Virus record (IMG/VR): IMGVR_UViG_3300030333_004845
Span: 1 to 28,387 of that record
From: a virus
Direction: 5' to 3' (one strand)
DNA length: 28,387 bases
Shown here: in pieces, positions 1-6,825 of the stretch
How the letters are laid out: the number at the start of each line of letters is the position of its first letter
How positions within the stretch are numbered: the stretch's first letter is position 1
The notes under the pieces: model-generated
The model's input: only the letters and a program-made list of their open reading frames with translations
The model's database searches: none
What the model was told of the DNA's origin: nothing
Translations under genes and position numbers: made by a program

Positions 1-20
1 AAAGCAACCGCTTCTATCAC
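1..20 (-). CDS. 5' end of a gene cut by the window edge
   Basis: A GTG codon at 20-18 is preceded by a strong SD (GAGGAG, six bases upstream) and overlaps the stop codon of the gene before it in a GTGA junction, the coupling used throughout the window. Only six codons (MIEAVA) remain before the edge, so nothing can be said about the product. The call rests on the ribosome site and coupling alone. Confidence 0.3.
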
Positions 21-166
21 GCTACTCTCCTCTTTTCTCTATTCATAAAATAGTCATCATCTAACTCTTCCAAAATAAATTTCATTCTCACAATTGACTC
101 TTCCTTTGCCGTAAGTTTACTCTTTTTGATGTACTTTATAAATTCCTTTAATGTCTTTATTTTCAC
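17..166 (-). CDS. Small hypothetical protein, 49 aa, GTG start
   Basis: Unrecognised small charged protein with a Lys-rich first half and an acidic stretch (EELDDDYF) before a basic tail (REKRRVA). The frame also opens from a TTG at 217. I prefer the GTG at 166 because GGGAG (174-178) lies seven bases upstream of it, while the TTG has no comparable site. No domain, signal peptide or membrane segment is visible. The stop overlaps the GTG of the next gene. It lies downstream of the structured intergenic stretch at 231-365, which could be its 5' leader. It is real by ribosome site and coupling; its function is unknown. Confidence 0.55.
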   Translation of the reverse strand: MKIKTLKEFIKYIKKSKLTAKEESIVRMKFILEELDDDYFMNREKRRVA

Positions 167-230
167 AACATTTCTCCCAACTTGGATACAATCCAACCTT
201 GGATAACCAAACTCCAATGAAGTGTTACCT

Positions 231-365
231 TAACGGAGAGCCGCTATCCGTTATTTAAGTATTACTATTCTGGTGAAATCTCGTAAGAGATTTTACCTCT
301 GGTGTCAAACATTTCAAGCGACACACGTATTCGACATGCGTTTTCGTCACCCTTCCGTTGACACC
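231..365. ncRNA. Structured intergenic element, candidate RNA or leader
   Basis: The only sizeable non-coding gap (about 167-386) holds three inverted repeats in 135 bases: TAACGGA/TCCGTTA (231-237 with 247-253), an 11-bp stem with a four-base loop (272-282 with 287-297), and GGTGTCAA/TTGACACC (301-308 with 358-365) enclosing a 49-base loop with weaker pairing. The 11-bp stem is fully paired with one G-U and a GUAA (GNRA-class) loop if the plus strand is the RNA. On the minus strand that pair is an A-C mismatch. No U-run follows on the minus strand, so it is not a normal terminator. It could be a small RNA, a 5' leader of the 49-aa gene, or a DNA site. I recognise no known RNA family. Confidence 0.4.
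272..297 (+). repeat. 11-bp hairpin with GTAA tetraloop
   Basis: GGTGAAATCTC (272-282) pairs with GAGATTTTACC (287-297) over eleven positions, one of them G-T, around the loop GTAA. The pairing is better read as plus-strand RNA, although all genes here are on the minus strand. No T-run follows on either side. It is part of the element at 231-365. Confidence 0.6.
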
Positions 366-383
366 CCTTTGGTAATATATATT

Positions 384-391
384 TATTTATG
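384..391 (-). promoter_or_regulatory. T4-late-like -10 box (CATAAATA), weak
   Basis: Read on the minus strand, CATAAATA matches seven of eight positions of the T4 late promoter TATAAATA. It spans the stop codon of the 93-aa gene and lies about 19 bases before the first strong inverted repeat of the 231-365 element. It would therefore be placed to start a transcript over that element and the 49-aa gene. In DNA this AT-rich, such a match can occur by chance, and no factor gene for late promoters is in view. Confidence 0.2.
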
Positions 392-668
392 AAATAATAT
401 CGTAGATTTGTTTAAAAATTAAGCCAAAAAAACCTGTTCCAATGATTCCTCTCCATTTCTGAGAGTCCTGTCTGAATTGACTATTCTGTTTGGTCTCAGC
501 CCACAGTCCTTCATTCGGATTGAATAGATTTTCCTTAATGAATCTGAGATTATCATCGGTTTTAAGATGAGCCTTTTCCATATCTGCTTGCAATTTTAAA
601 ATGTCTTTTTTGAGTTCATCTATCTTTAAATGTACAATCTCAAATTCCTTTCGGTCTTGTTGATTCAC
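387..668 (-). CDS. Coiled-coil small protein with C-terminal membrane segment
   Basis: Hypothetical protein of 93 aa. Residues 1-45 are highly charged with heptad-like spacing (EIVHLKIDELKKDILKLQAD), suggesting a coiled coil. A polar middle (NLFNPNEGLWAETKQNSQFR) leads to a hydrophobic C-terminus from about residue 74 (GIIGTGFFGLIFKQIYDII) that could be a membrane anchor. The start is GTG at 668, with GGAG eight bases upstream. This layout is frequent in phage accessory membrane proteins, and a holin or spanin-like role cannot be excluded but is not shown. A short AT-rich gap (669-742) separates it from the next gene upstream, which also has one membrane segment. Confidence 0.6.
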   Translation of the reverse strand: MNQQDRKEFEIVHLKIDELKKDILKLQADMEKAHLKTDDNLRFIKENLFNPNEGLWAETKQNSQFRQDSQKWRGIIGTGFFGLIFKQIYDIIS

Positions 669-742
669 TATTCGATCTCCATTTAAGTTATTTACCTTGC
701 AAGTTTGTAACTTATTAATAATAAATATACGATTATATTTTT

Positions 743-982
743 TTATTTACCAATCTTCACCGTCTTTGCCCTAAGATTTCTTTTCTTACGGGGTTTTGGT
801 TTGGTTTGGTTTTCTAGCCTAAATATCTCTTCCTTTAGTGAGTCTCTTACAAACCTAAGATGTAAGTTCTCAGCGTCTAAGTCAGATTGTTTACTATTAT
901 TCATCATAGTATTTAATACAATACCAACTAACATTCCAACTATTATACCAAGCCATACCCAACCTATTGTAGCTATTTCCAT
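743..982 (-). CDS. Single-pass membrane protein, 79 aa
   Basis: The N-terminus is a strong membrane segment (residues about 5-26, WVWLGIIVGMLVGIVLNTMM). A charged helical middle (about 33-58) and a very basic tail (KPKPRKKRNLRAKTVKIGK) follow. There is no cleavage site or lipobox, so it is probably an N-terminally anchored inner-membrane protein with a cytoplasmic basic tail. The ATG at 982 has GGAG six bases upstream, and the preceding gene stops just before it, giving translational coupling. Family not recognised. Topology is inferred from hydrophobicity and the positive tail only. Confidence 0.65.
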   Translation of the reverse strand: MEIATIGWVWLGIIVGMLVGIVLNTMMNNSKQSDLDAENLHLRFVRDSLKEEIFRLENQTKPKPRKKRNLRAKTVKIGK

Positions 983-983
983 T

Positions 984-1523
984 TCACGCTCCTTCTATAT
1001 ATCGTTCTGATGCTGAAATCATTGAGTCTGTCATTTCATTCACTTCATCATAAAATTTATCTATTTCACCGTCATAGTCAAGACCTTCTTCTTCACACTC
1101 TTCTTCCCAAGGCCTTTCTGGTGAATCATCTTCATACCATTTAAATCCTTTTTTACTACCATAACCACCTACCAAGAAATCATCACTCTCTTCTTCAACA
1201 CCAAACTTTACAATAGCATCCTCATCTAGCTCTACCACCTTTTTAACAAACTCTTCCATATACCCTTCTGGAAAACTCCAAGCCGAACAGAAAGTGATAT
1301 ATGTTTCATTGTCATCCATTCTATCCATATCCTCAACCAATATCCATTTGGGTCCTATTTCATCCATTGGATACTTTTCGTATTTACCAAAGATAGGTTC
1401 TACTGTACCACGAATATGTGATTCATTCCATCCTGTTAAGTCTCCGAACCACTCAAATAATTGTTCATGAACTTCTACTTTCTCTGAAAGGACTTGTGTT
1501 CTAGTCCATACATGATTAGCCAT
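984..1523 (-). CDS. Acidic hypothetical protein, 179 aa
   Basis: A soluble, strongly acidic protein (runs such as WEEECEEEGLDYDGEID). The N-terminus (MANHVWTRTQVLSEKVEVHEQLFEWFG) recalls phage and plasmid Api92/YubB-type proteins with a ferredoxin-like fold (DUF1281), which often open with an N-x-C/V core strand and then a helix, but the resemblance is weak. Trp, Tyr and Phe are frequent. The ATG at 1523 has GGAG upstream and follows the TAA of the preceding gene by two bases. No catalytic motif or membrane segment is seen. Functional assignment is not possible; an anti-restriction or DNA-mimic role would be speculation based only on acidity. Confidence 0.6.
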   Translation of the reverse strand: MANHVWTRTQVLSEKVEVHEQLFEWFGDLTGWNESHIRGTVEPIFGKYEKYPMDEIGPKWILVEDMDRMDDNETYITFCSAWSFPEGYMEEFVKKVVELDEDAIVKFGVEEESDDFLVGGYGSKKGFKWYEDDSPERPWEEECEEEGLDYDGEIDKFYDEVNEMTDSMISASERYIEGA

Positions 1524-1525
1524 TA

Positions 1526-1699
1526 TTACTCCTCTTCTTCTAAAAATTCTGCATTCTGATGAACATATATAAGACTACCACTCTCTTCCGTTGGTGTAGG
1601 ATTATCTTCATAATCCAGCTTCATTTGGATAGCCTCAGCCTCTATCTCTAATGCGAGTTGTTCTAACTCTTGTTGTTGTTCTTTTGTTAAATCTTTCAT
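1526..1699 (-). CDS. Small acidic hypothetical protein, 57 aa
   Basis: Unrecognised, helix-rich acidic protein (KEQQQELEQLALEIEAEAIQ). The frame opens from a TTG at 1717, but the ATG at 1699 overlaps the TGA of the upstream gene in an ATGA junction and is the more likely start. There is no close SD, so translation would depend on coupling. It ends two bases before the next start. It is probably a small phage protein with a coiled-coil helix; nothing shows what it does. Confidence 0.5.
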   Translation of the reverse strand: MKDLTKEQQQELEQLALEIEAEAIQMKLDYEDNPTPTEESGSLIYVHQNAEFLEEEE

Positions 1700-1935
1700 T
1701 TGTCTATATCTAACCAATCCTCGTCATCTTTCCACCACTCATATTGTTTGTTTTGTAGTGATGCTGTAAGTTGACTATTGTATTCTTTTTCTGACATTAC
1801 TTTCCACATATTGTCAAATTCTTTCTCATCTATTTGTTTTCTTTTTATAAAGAATTTTTTAGCTTCTCTTAACTCGCTATTCAATTCCACTTTATCTATA
1901 ATATTATCCCCTTTATCCACCAACACATATTTCAT
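1696..1935 (-). CDS. Small hypothetical protein, 79 aa
   Basis: A charged soluble protein with a probable N-terminal beta-hairpin (MKYVLVDKGDNIIDKVELN) followed by helices and a Trp-rich acidic tail (YEWWKDDEDWLDIDK). The ATG at 1935 has AGGAG with seven bases of spacing. It is coupled to the next gene by an ATGA overlap. Proteins with this K-Y-V-L-V-D-opening layout occur as unnamed small proteins in T4-like marine phages, but I cannot name the family. Confidence 0.6.
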   Translation of the reverse strand: MKYVLVDKGDNIIDKVELNSELREAKKFFIKRKQIDEKEFDNMWKVMSEKEYNSQLTASLQNKQYEWWKDDEDWLDIDK

Positions 1936-1945
1936 ATGATTTCTC

Positions 1946-2497
1946 CTAATTAAAAATTACATTGAACTCCCCATAAATTTCTTCCGCTCTCCAATTATCA
2001 TAATAACCATAATAAATAGTTGCTGTATCACCTTTCATTGTTTTAACTGGCGCTATCATTGTATTTACATATCCATCATAGTCACTATAAGAAGCACCAT
2101 TAACAATAGGTACTTCAAATCCATTAAACCACGTTATAAAAGTAGTATCATATCCAACATACCACAATTGATCTGAACCTGTATTTTGTATAACATGACC
2201 AAATTCGTGACCTATTATCCAATACATATTACTCGCCCAAGCAAATTTAATTGTATTCACACCATCATTGTTACGAAGTACTCTGCCTTCAATACGATGA
2301 AGAGTTTGCCAGTTCGTAGTATCCAATGTCATATGGTAATAACCATTTGCATCTTGTACCAATCTAGTGTCTAGTTGAAATTCTATAGGCTCTGATTCAA
2401 TGTCCTCACAGCCAATGAATAGACTAAACCCTATTAGGGTGATTACGGCCTTTATCGTTTTTACGATAATCGAATTTTTGTTTAGGTTTATATTCAT
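1946..2497 (-). CDS. Secreted lipoprotein, 183 aa, with HEFGH motif
   Basis: Residues 1-29 form a basic, then hydrophobic signal peptide (IVKTIKAVITLIGFSLFIG) ending in a lipobox with Cys30. The residues after the cysteine are acidic (CEDIESEPIE), like the signal that sends Bacteroidota lipoproteins to the cell surface. The mature part is rich in Tyr, Trp, Thr and Asn and looks all-beta. HEFGH (about residues 97-101, in YWIIGHEFGHVIQ) fits the zinc-peptidase pattern HExxH, but no clear third ligand follows and 150 mature residues is small for a gluzincin, so protease function is unproven. The start overlaps the Lys-rich gene upstream by 74 bases. It may be a surface-exclusion or adhesion lipoprotein expressed in the infected host. 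Confidence 0.65.
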   Translation of the reverse strand: MNINLNKNSIIVKTIKAVITLIGFSLFIGCEDIESEPIEFQLDTRLVQDANGYYHMTLDTTNWQTLHRIEGRVLRNNDGVNTIKFAWASNMYWIIGHEFGHVIQNTGSDQLWYVGYDTTFITWFNGFEVPIVNGASYSDYDGYVNTMIAPVKTMKGDTATIYYGYYDNWRAEEIYGEFNVIFN

Positions 2498-2600
2498 TTT
2501 CCTTCCACTTTTTCTTTTGTTTTTTTGGTTTCTTTTTTGGTTTTATTTTATCATTATAAGCCTGTTCTTCAAGCTCTTCGTAATGATCGTATTTACCCAT
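2424..2600 (-). CDS. Lys-rich small basic protein, 58 aa, overlapping gene
   Basis: The ATG at 2600 has AGGAG with seven bases of spacing (TTTAGGAGTAGATAAATG), as good a ribosome site as any here. The product starts acidic (MGKYDHYEELEEQAYND), then becomes extremely Lys-rich (IKPKKKPKKQKKKWKENEY) and ends KFDYRKNDKGRNHPNRV. It overlaps the lipoprotein gene by 74 bases in another frame, so the same DNA encodes the basic tail here and the signal peptide there. It could be a nucleic-acid-binding or packaging-type small protein, but no family is recognised. The A-rich lysine run could be chance, yet the ribosome site and the filled gap behind the epimerase gene favour a real gene. Confidence 0.55.
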   Translation of the reverse strand: MGKYDHYEELEEQAYNDKIKPKKKPKKQKKKWKENEYKPKQKFDYRKNDKGRNHPNRV

Positions 2601-2638
2601 TTATCTACTCCTAAATATAAACATAATTAATACACAAG

Positions 2639-3478
2639 TCAAGACATTTCTTTAATAAAATCTATTACATCCCTTTTTGGATTCCACCCCAATATATCAC
2701 TAGCCTTAGTATCCTCGCAAAGTGTCTCTCTCATTTCACCAGGCCTCTCATCAATATACTTAATTGGTCCACCAAAAGCCTCAGCTATCTCATTAACTGA
2801 ATAGTTTTTACCTCTACCTAATTCATAATAGTAAAAGAATATATCATTAGCAGCTAATACCAATCCATCCACTATATCATCTACATGAGTAAAATCTCTC
2901 CTTTGTTCTCCGTCACCAGTAATAGTCAATGGTTCATTATTTTTATATTGTGTCTCAAATATACCTATCAATGTACAGTACTCTCCTTCTGTAAGCTGAT
3001 GTGGTCCATATACATTATAAAATCTACATATAGTCGCTGGCAAATTATACACCTTATTATATAGTTCTACCAATTGTTCACCCTGAGACTTACTAAGTGT
3101 ATATGGATTAGCAAACTTATCCCCATTAGATGATGATGAACCAGCATAAACTACTGGACATTCCTTACCTCTAGCCCATTCTAATACATTTAGTGTTGCT
3201 GTTACATTAGAATGAAATGTGTATGTTGGATGTTCAAATGATGGTTGTATTCTAGCTATAGCCGCTAGGTGATATATCACATCAGGTTTATCCATAAAAA
3301 AATCATAATTATCAGTCTGTACTAAATCGACATCAAAATACTGACAACCTTTCTGTTCATTCTCTTTTTTACCTGTAGTGTAGTTATCCAATGAGACTAC
3401 TTTATGACCATCATTCAATAGTCTCTTTATTAAATTAGTACCAATAAATCCAGCACCACCTGTAACTAAGACTCGCAA
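2639..3478 (-). CDS. NAD-dependent sugar epimerase/dehydratase (GalE-like)
   Basis: Extended short-chain dehydrogenase acting on a nucleotide sugar. The Rossmann motif GGAGFIG is at residues 7-13, an Asp for the NAD ribose ends strand 2 (Asp31), HLAA is at 70-73, and the catalytic pair YTLSK is at 126-130, preceded by a Ser-rich strand (AGSSSS). RFYNVYGPHQ follows. At 279 aa it is shorter than typical GalE or RmlB (310-350), the loss being in the substrate-binding C-terminus. The only start that keeps the whole Rossmann strand is TTG at 3478, with GAGGAG eight bases upstream. It overlaps the upstream glycosyltransferase by 13 bases and is the last glycan gene of the run. Whether it is a 4-epimerase, a 4,6-dehydratase or another member is open. 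Confidence 0.8.
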   Translation of the reverse strand: MRVLVTGGAGFIGTNLIKRLLNDGHKVVSLDNYTTGKKENEQKGCQYFDVDLVQTDNYDFFMDKPDVIYHLAAIARIQPSFEHPTYTFHSNVTATLNVLEWARGKECPVVYAGSSSSNGDKFANPYTLSKSQGEQLVELYNKVYNLPATICRFYNVYGPHQLTEGEYCTLIGIFETQYKNNEPLTITGDGEQRRDFTHVDDIVDGLVLAANDIFFYYYELGRGKNYSVNEIAEAFGGPIKYIDERPGEMRETLCEDTKASDILGWNPKRDVIDFIKEMS

Positions 3479-4689
3479 ACAATCAACTCCTCTTCATATG
3501 TATTTAAAGATTTGATATGAAATTTAAATATCTCATATTCCATCTCACCTATCTCGCCGCTATCCTGTAGTAACTCTGATATATTGACGATTACTTGAAA
3601 ATTCTGTGATGTTAGTTTCCTCGCATCAAACTCAACTACAATGTCATGACACTTTGTTATATCAGCATTACCATATAACTTTATTCTCTCATCTAAATTA
3701 AAATCTGTATCTGGCTGTTCTTCCTTCTTATACTCATGCATATAATCAGAACCAAAATCTAAATAAATACAACTACACCAAGGTTCTAACTCTCTGAGTA
3801 AAGTTTTATCGGTATTATAAACCTTGAATCCTATATCATACTTTGGTGGTATGATAGGTTTAAGATATTCATCATGTTTCACCATATGACCCCATTTCCT
3901 GATGAAATTTCGGGTACTCCTGAGGTTTTGTTTTAACCACTCACTTGATTCCCTACCCTTCATAAACACTTGACCTGCAGGATTTCTCAAAGCACCATCT
4001 TTAAATCTACTACCACGACAAGTCATATGATATACAAATCCCTGCCAAGTCTGTATTGTCTCATAACCAGCCAATTGAAACCTATTAAATATATCAGAGT
4101 CCTCTTTGGATTGTGGAGCGTATAACGGATCGTGTCCACCGATTGCCAGAAAGTCATCTTTGTATATAGCCCAAGGTGCAAATATACCATCAGTAGTTCT
4201 ACCAATATTCTTTGATACATTTATATCACCTTCTAACCAACTCATTAATCCCTGTTCATCAAACTCTTCAGGTTCTATACCAAAGTCTTGTAGTATCTTT
4301 TCAGGACCATCAGGGTGTAGTGGTGGCTCTATGCGTGTAGCTGAAACAACACTCCCACGCTGTAGATATTTTAATACTTCAACATCCATGCCAGGACAAG
4401 CATACATATCCGCATGATATATCATAACAATATCGTTAGTTGCCATATCTACTAACTTATCATATAGTATAGTGTGTCCTAACCTAGTGGGACCTTCATT
4501 CCTCATAATCTTTACATTTAAATCTACTTCAGCTATTCCTTGCATCCATTCCCAAGTTCCATCATCTGAAAAATCATCAGCCCAACATATCTCATGTTGA
4601 TGTCCTAAGTTCTTACGAATACTACTATAAGACCACTTTAAATACTTTAGATTGTTTCTACTTGGTTGTATAAAACTAATTTTTTTCAT
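3466..4689 (-). CDS. GT2-type glycosyltransferase, 407 aa
   Basis: An inverting GT-A glycosyltransferase. Numbered from the ATG at 4689, it opens KKISFIQPSRNNLKYLKWS, has the UDP-binding acidic loop ADDFSDDGT (37-45), the metal-binding HADMY (92-96, the DxD equivalent), an acceptor-side acidic pair (KEDSDI, 185-190) and HMTCRG near 211. About 160 residues after the GT domain are of unknown fold. AGGA is placed six to seven bases before 4689, so this ATG is preferred over the one at 4701. The start overlaps the upstream GT-B gene. Sugar and acceptor cannot be told from sequence. Confidence 0.8.
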   Translation of the reverse strand: MKKISFIQPSRNNLKYLKWSYSSIRKNLGHQHEICWADDFSDDGTWEWMQGIAEVDLNVKIMRNEGPTRLGHTILYDKLVDMATNDIVMIYHADMYACPGMDVEVLKYLQRGSVVSATRIEPPLHPDGPEKILQDFGIEPEEFDEQGLMSWLEGDINVSKNIGRTTDGIFAPWAIYKDDFLAIGGHDPLYAPQSKEDSDIFNRFQLAGYETIQTWQGFVYHMTCRGSRFKDGALRNPAGQVFMKGRESSEWLKQNLRSTRNFIRKWGHMVKHDEYLKPIIPPKYDIGFKVYNTDKTLLRELEPWCSCIYLDFGSDYMHEYKKEEQPDTDFNLDERIKLYGNADITKCHDIVVEFDARKLTSQNFQVIVNISELLQDSGEIGEMEYEIFKFHIKSLNTYEEELIVCES

Positions 4690-5662
4690 ATAAATCCTCA
4701 AATATCATTTCTAAATAATCAGAACATCTTTCTTCTGTGTACATTGACTTCTCATAATTCTCTCTACACATTAAACTACATTCTTCATAAAATTTATCGT
4801 CTTTTAACTTCCGAGCTAATTTAATAGCATTGTCCATATCCCCATCATCTACTGATAACAAAGGGTGTAACTCCTCTTGCGTATCCAATCCTTTATATCC
4901 AATACAAGGTATTCCGTGAAATGCACAATTCAATGTGAATGTACCAGCTGCATGTGTTGGCATCATATGAACACCAACGTGATATTGACTCAAACTGTTC
5001 ATCCATTCTACCCAAGTCATGTATGGTAAATGTTGTATATCCATTTCATCTTCTCTATCAATTTTCCTACCCATTGACGGAGCAGATATTGGCATATTAA
5101 ATTGTTGAGCTACCACATAAGAATCAAATCCACCATACCACCTAACCATATTACCACCAATCATTACAGCGTCACCCCACTCATTTCGTGGTATAATACC
5201 CAACCTTTCAGCTAACATTAGTGTTGGCATTTTTTGAACAGGTTTGTTAGTAATTCCTCTGTAGTAATTTACATCCTTCCAATTATGAGCAAATAACATA
5301 TCAAACTCTGTAAGAGAATTGTACCACCAAATCTGTTGTTCCATTGTGTAGTCTTGAAAATACCAATGAGGACCCTCTTGCATTGATATGGTTTTTCTAC
5401 ATAGCTTTTTCAAATCACCCATCATATCAAATGTCACCAATTTGTCCACATTCGTTTTAGGTAATGTTACTATACCAAAGTCAAAATGATTCTCACCAAA
5501 GTGTTGTAACACTTGTGGCAATTGAAAGATAGGATAATGTTCAGCCCCTAACAACCATTTTGTAGAGACATCATTTCTCATATTAGGATTGTCTAATGAA
5601 ACCTTACCTTGCCAACCACCTTCGGTAAACCAAGCTATTTTATATTTGTTCATCCACCCCAT
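4676..5662 (-). CDS. GT-B type glycosyltransferase, 328 aa
   Basis: Probable retaining GT-B enzyme. The N-terminal half opens KYKIAWFTEGGWQGKVS and is rich in aromatic residues. The C-terminal half has the nucleotide-sugar site arrangement of GT4-like enzymes: MMPTHAAGTFTLNCAFHG (about 233-250) followed by IPCIGYKG, comparable to the E-x7-E region plus the P-V-I-A/G strand, although the usual first Glu is replaced by His/Ala. It ends with a helix typical of GT-B (YTEERCSDYLEMIFEDL). The ATG at 5662 has AAGG upstream, with a second ATG nine bases on. It overlaps the dehydratase gene by 13 bases. Family assignment is moderate. Confidence 0.65.
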   Translation of the reverse strand: MGWMNKYKIAWFTEGGWQGKVSLDNPNMRNDVSTKWLLGAEHYPIFQLPQVLQHFGENHFDFGIVTLPKTNVDKLVTFDMMGDLKKLCRKTISMQEGPHWYFQDYTMEQQIWWYNSLTEFDMLFAHNWKDVNYYRGITNKPVQKMPTLMLAERLGIIPRNEWGDAVMIGGNMVRWYGGFDSYVVAQQFNMPISAPSMGRKIDREDEMDIQHLPYMTWVEWMNSLSQYHVGVHMMPTHAAGTFTLNCAFHGIPCIGYKGLDTQEELHPLLSVDDGDMDNAIKLARKLKDDKFYEECSLMCRENYEKSMYTEERCSDYLEMIFEDLYEKN

Positions 5663-6555
5663 ACTAATTCCTTCATTTCTTCTTTTGTCATTTTTGGTGC
5701 TGACTTAGAATTATATGGTTCTGTTAATTTATTATCACCATCATTTTCTTCCATTCTAATATGAATATCATGACCATAGAGATAAGTCCTATCTACTTCA
5801 TTTTTAGAAACCAAATCCTCATCATTCTTTTCCCCAGGCCTTCTTCCAATTATTTCAATATCAGATGAAACAACTTTAGCCAAATCAAACATATTAACAC
5901 ATTTCATTTTATACGACTTAACAAAACCACCACCATGTAGTTCTGTCCAATTAATAGTTCTCTTAATTAATTGAGCTGCATCCTTTTGTGTGAATATTAA
6001 TCTATTCATATCTTTACCTGTAAGTTTAACTGGCTTTCCCTCTTCCTTCAACTTCAACCAAAATGGTAATACTGAACCAGCACTATGAGCTACATTAGCA
6101 AACCTAGTCAACGCAAATCTATTAGTATCGTTATTACTATTCATAAAAACTCTTTCCATCAGATACTTTGAAGCACCATATACACTCTCAGCCAAACAAG
6201 CTTTATCTGTACTGATTCCAACTGTGATTGGTACATCATTAATAATACTAGCTTCTACTACATTCAAACTACCCATTACATTTATATGACACCCAGCAAT
6301 AGGATTCTTTTCCATCAAATCAATATGTTTCATAGCAGCTGCGTGTACCACTACATCTGGCTTCACATCTTTAAATACTCTAAGTAAAAGTCCTTTATCT
6401 TCTACATTACCCACATAAGATTTAACTGATGGATGTTCTCTTTTTAATTCGGCTATCTTCTCTTCGTTTCTACTGACATTGATATACTCATTGTCATTCA
6501 ATTGAATAAGTGATTTGCCAACTGTTCCCGTTCCACCTGTTATTAATACTTTCAT
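5650..6555 (-). CDS. CapD/PseB-like UDP-sugar 4,6-dehydratase
   Basis: Short-chain dehydrogenase of the polysaccharide-biosynthesis (FlaA1/PseB/CapD) group, which converts UDP-GlcNAc to a 4-keto-6-deoxy sugar. It has GGTGTVG (7-13), the family's HAAAMKHIDLMEKNP (71-85), ISTDKA (114-119) and YGASK (126-130). The residue before the Lys helix and the Thr-Asp-Lys triad fit the soluble PseB-like form, since there are no membrane segments. At 301 aa it is slightly short for PseB (about 330). The start is ATG at 6555 in an ATGA overlap with the gene before it. It supplies a 4-keto intermediate that aminotransferases or epimerases elsewhere in the run could use. Confidence 0.85.
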   Translation of the reverse strand: MKVLITGGTGTVGKSLIQLNDNEYINVSRNEEKIAELKREHPSVKSYVGNVEDKGLLLRVFKDVKPDVVVHAAAMKHIDLMEKNPIAGCHINVMGSLNVVEASIINDVPITVGISTDKACLAESVYGASKYLMERVFMNSNNDTNRFALTRFANVAHSAGSVLPFWLKLKEEGKPVKLTGKDMNRLIFTQKDAAQLIKRTINWTELHGGGFVKSYKMKCVNMFDLAKVVSSDIEIIGRRPGEKNDEDLVSKNEVDRTYLYGHDIHIRMEENDGDNKLTEPYNSKSAPKMTKEEMKELVWGG

Positions 6556-6815
6556 TTATCCCACACCGCAATTTGAGTTGCCAACTTAGCATCAACTAAA
6601 TTTATTATCATTTCCTTACAGCCTTCTCCATATCCCATTGTTGTTTCGTATGTAGAAAAAACTTCGTCTACAAGACTAGCTAACTTTATGAATAATTCAG
6701 TATTTTCAACTGTAGTCATTTTCAAGTTCAATTCTTTTTCTTTTTGTTCCAAAACAATAGCTTTCTTTTTTAATTCAGCTTCTATCTGTTTTAATTTATC
6801 TTTATCATTAGACAT
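6552..6815 (-). CDS. Coiled-coil hypothetical protein, 87 aa
   Basis: An unrecognised, largely helical protein. Residues about 4-36 form a strongly charged coiled coil (KLKQIEAELKKKAIVLEQKE), followed by a helical, mildly hydrophobic C-terminus (ELFIKLASLVDEVF, then MIINLVDAKLATQIAVW). The ATG at 6815 has AGGAG seven bases upstream; the in-frame ATG at 6842 has no such site. It is coupled to the dehydratase by ATGA and sits between a sulfotransferase and that dehydratase. It may be a scaffold or regulatory helix for neighbouring enzymes, but nothing shows this. Confidence 0.6.
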   Translation of the reverse strand: MSNDKDKLKQIEAELKKKAIVLEQKEKELNLKMTTVENTELFIKLASLVDEVFSTYETTMGYGEGCKEMIINLVDAKLATQIAVWDK

Positions 6816-6825
6816 CACATCTCTC

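Noticed and set aside
272-297. Hairpin as a Rho-independent terminator for the leftward transcript
   Set aside because: Stem has a mismatch on the minus strand and no U-run follows it.
732-737. TATAAT on the minus strand before the 93-aa gene
   Set aside because: No acceptable -35 box at 16-18 bases; likely chance in AT-rich DNA.
801-1010. Plus-strand open frame opposite small genes
   Set aside because: Shadow of the two minus-strand genes there, both with SD and coupling; the plus frame has no SD and low-complexity hydrophobic sequence.
2186-2630. Two plus-strand frames opposite the lipoprotein and Lys-rich genes
   Set aside because: They are complements of the minus-strand genes (the Phe-rich one is just the reverse of the Lys run).
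4023-4417. Minus- and plus-strand frames inside the GT2-type gene
   Set aside because: Both fall within a gene with intact GT-A motifs and have no ribosome site.
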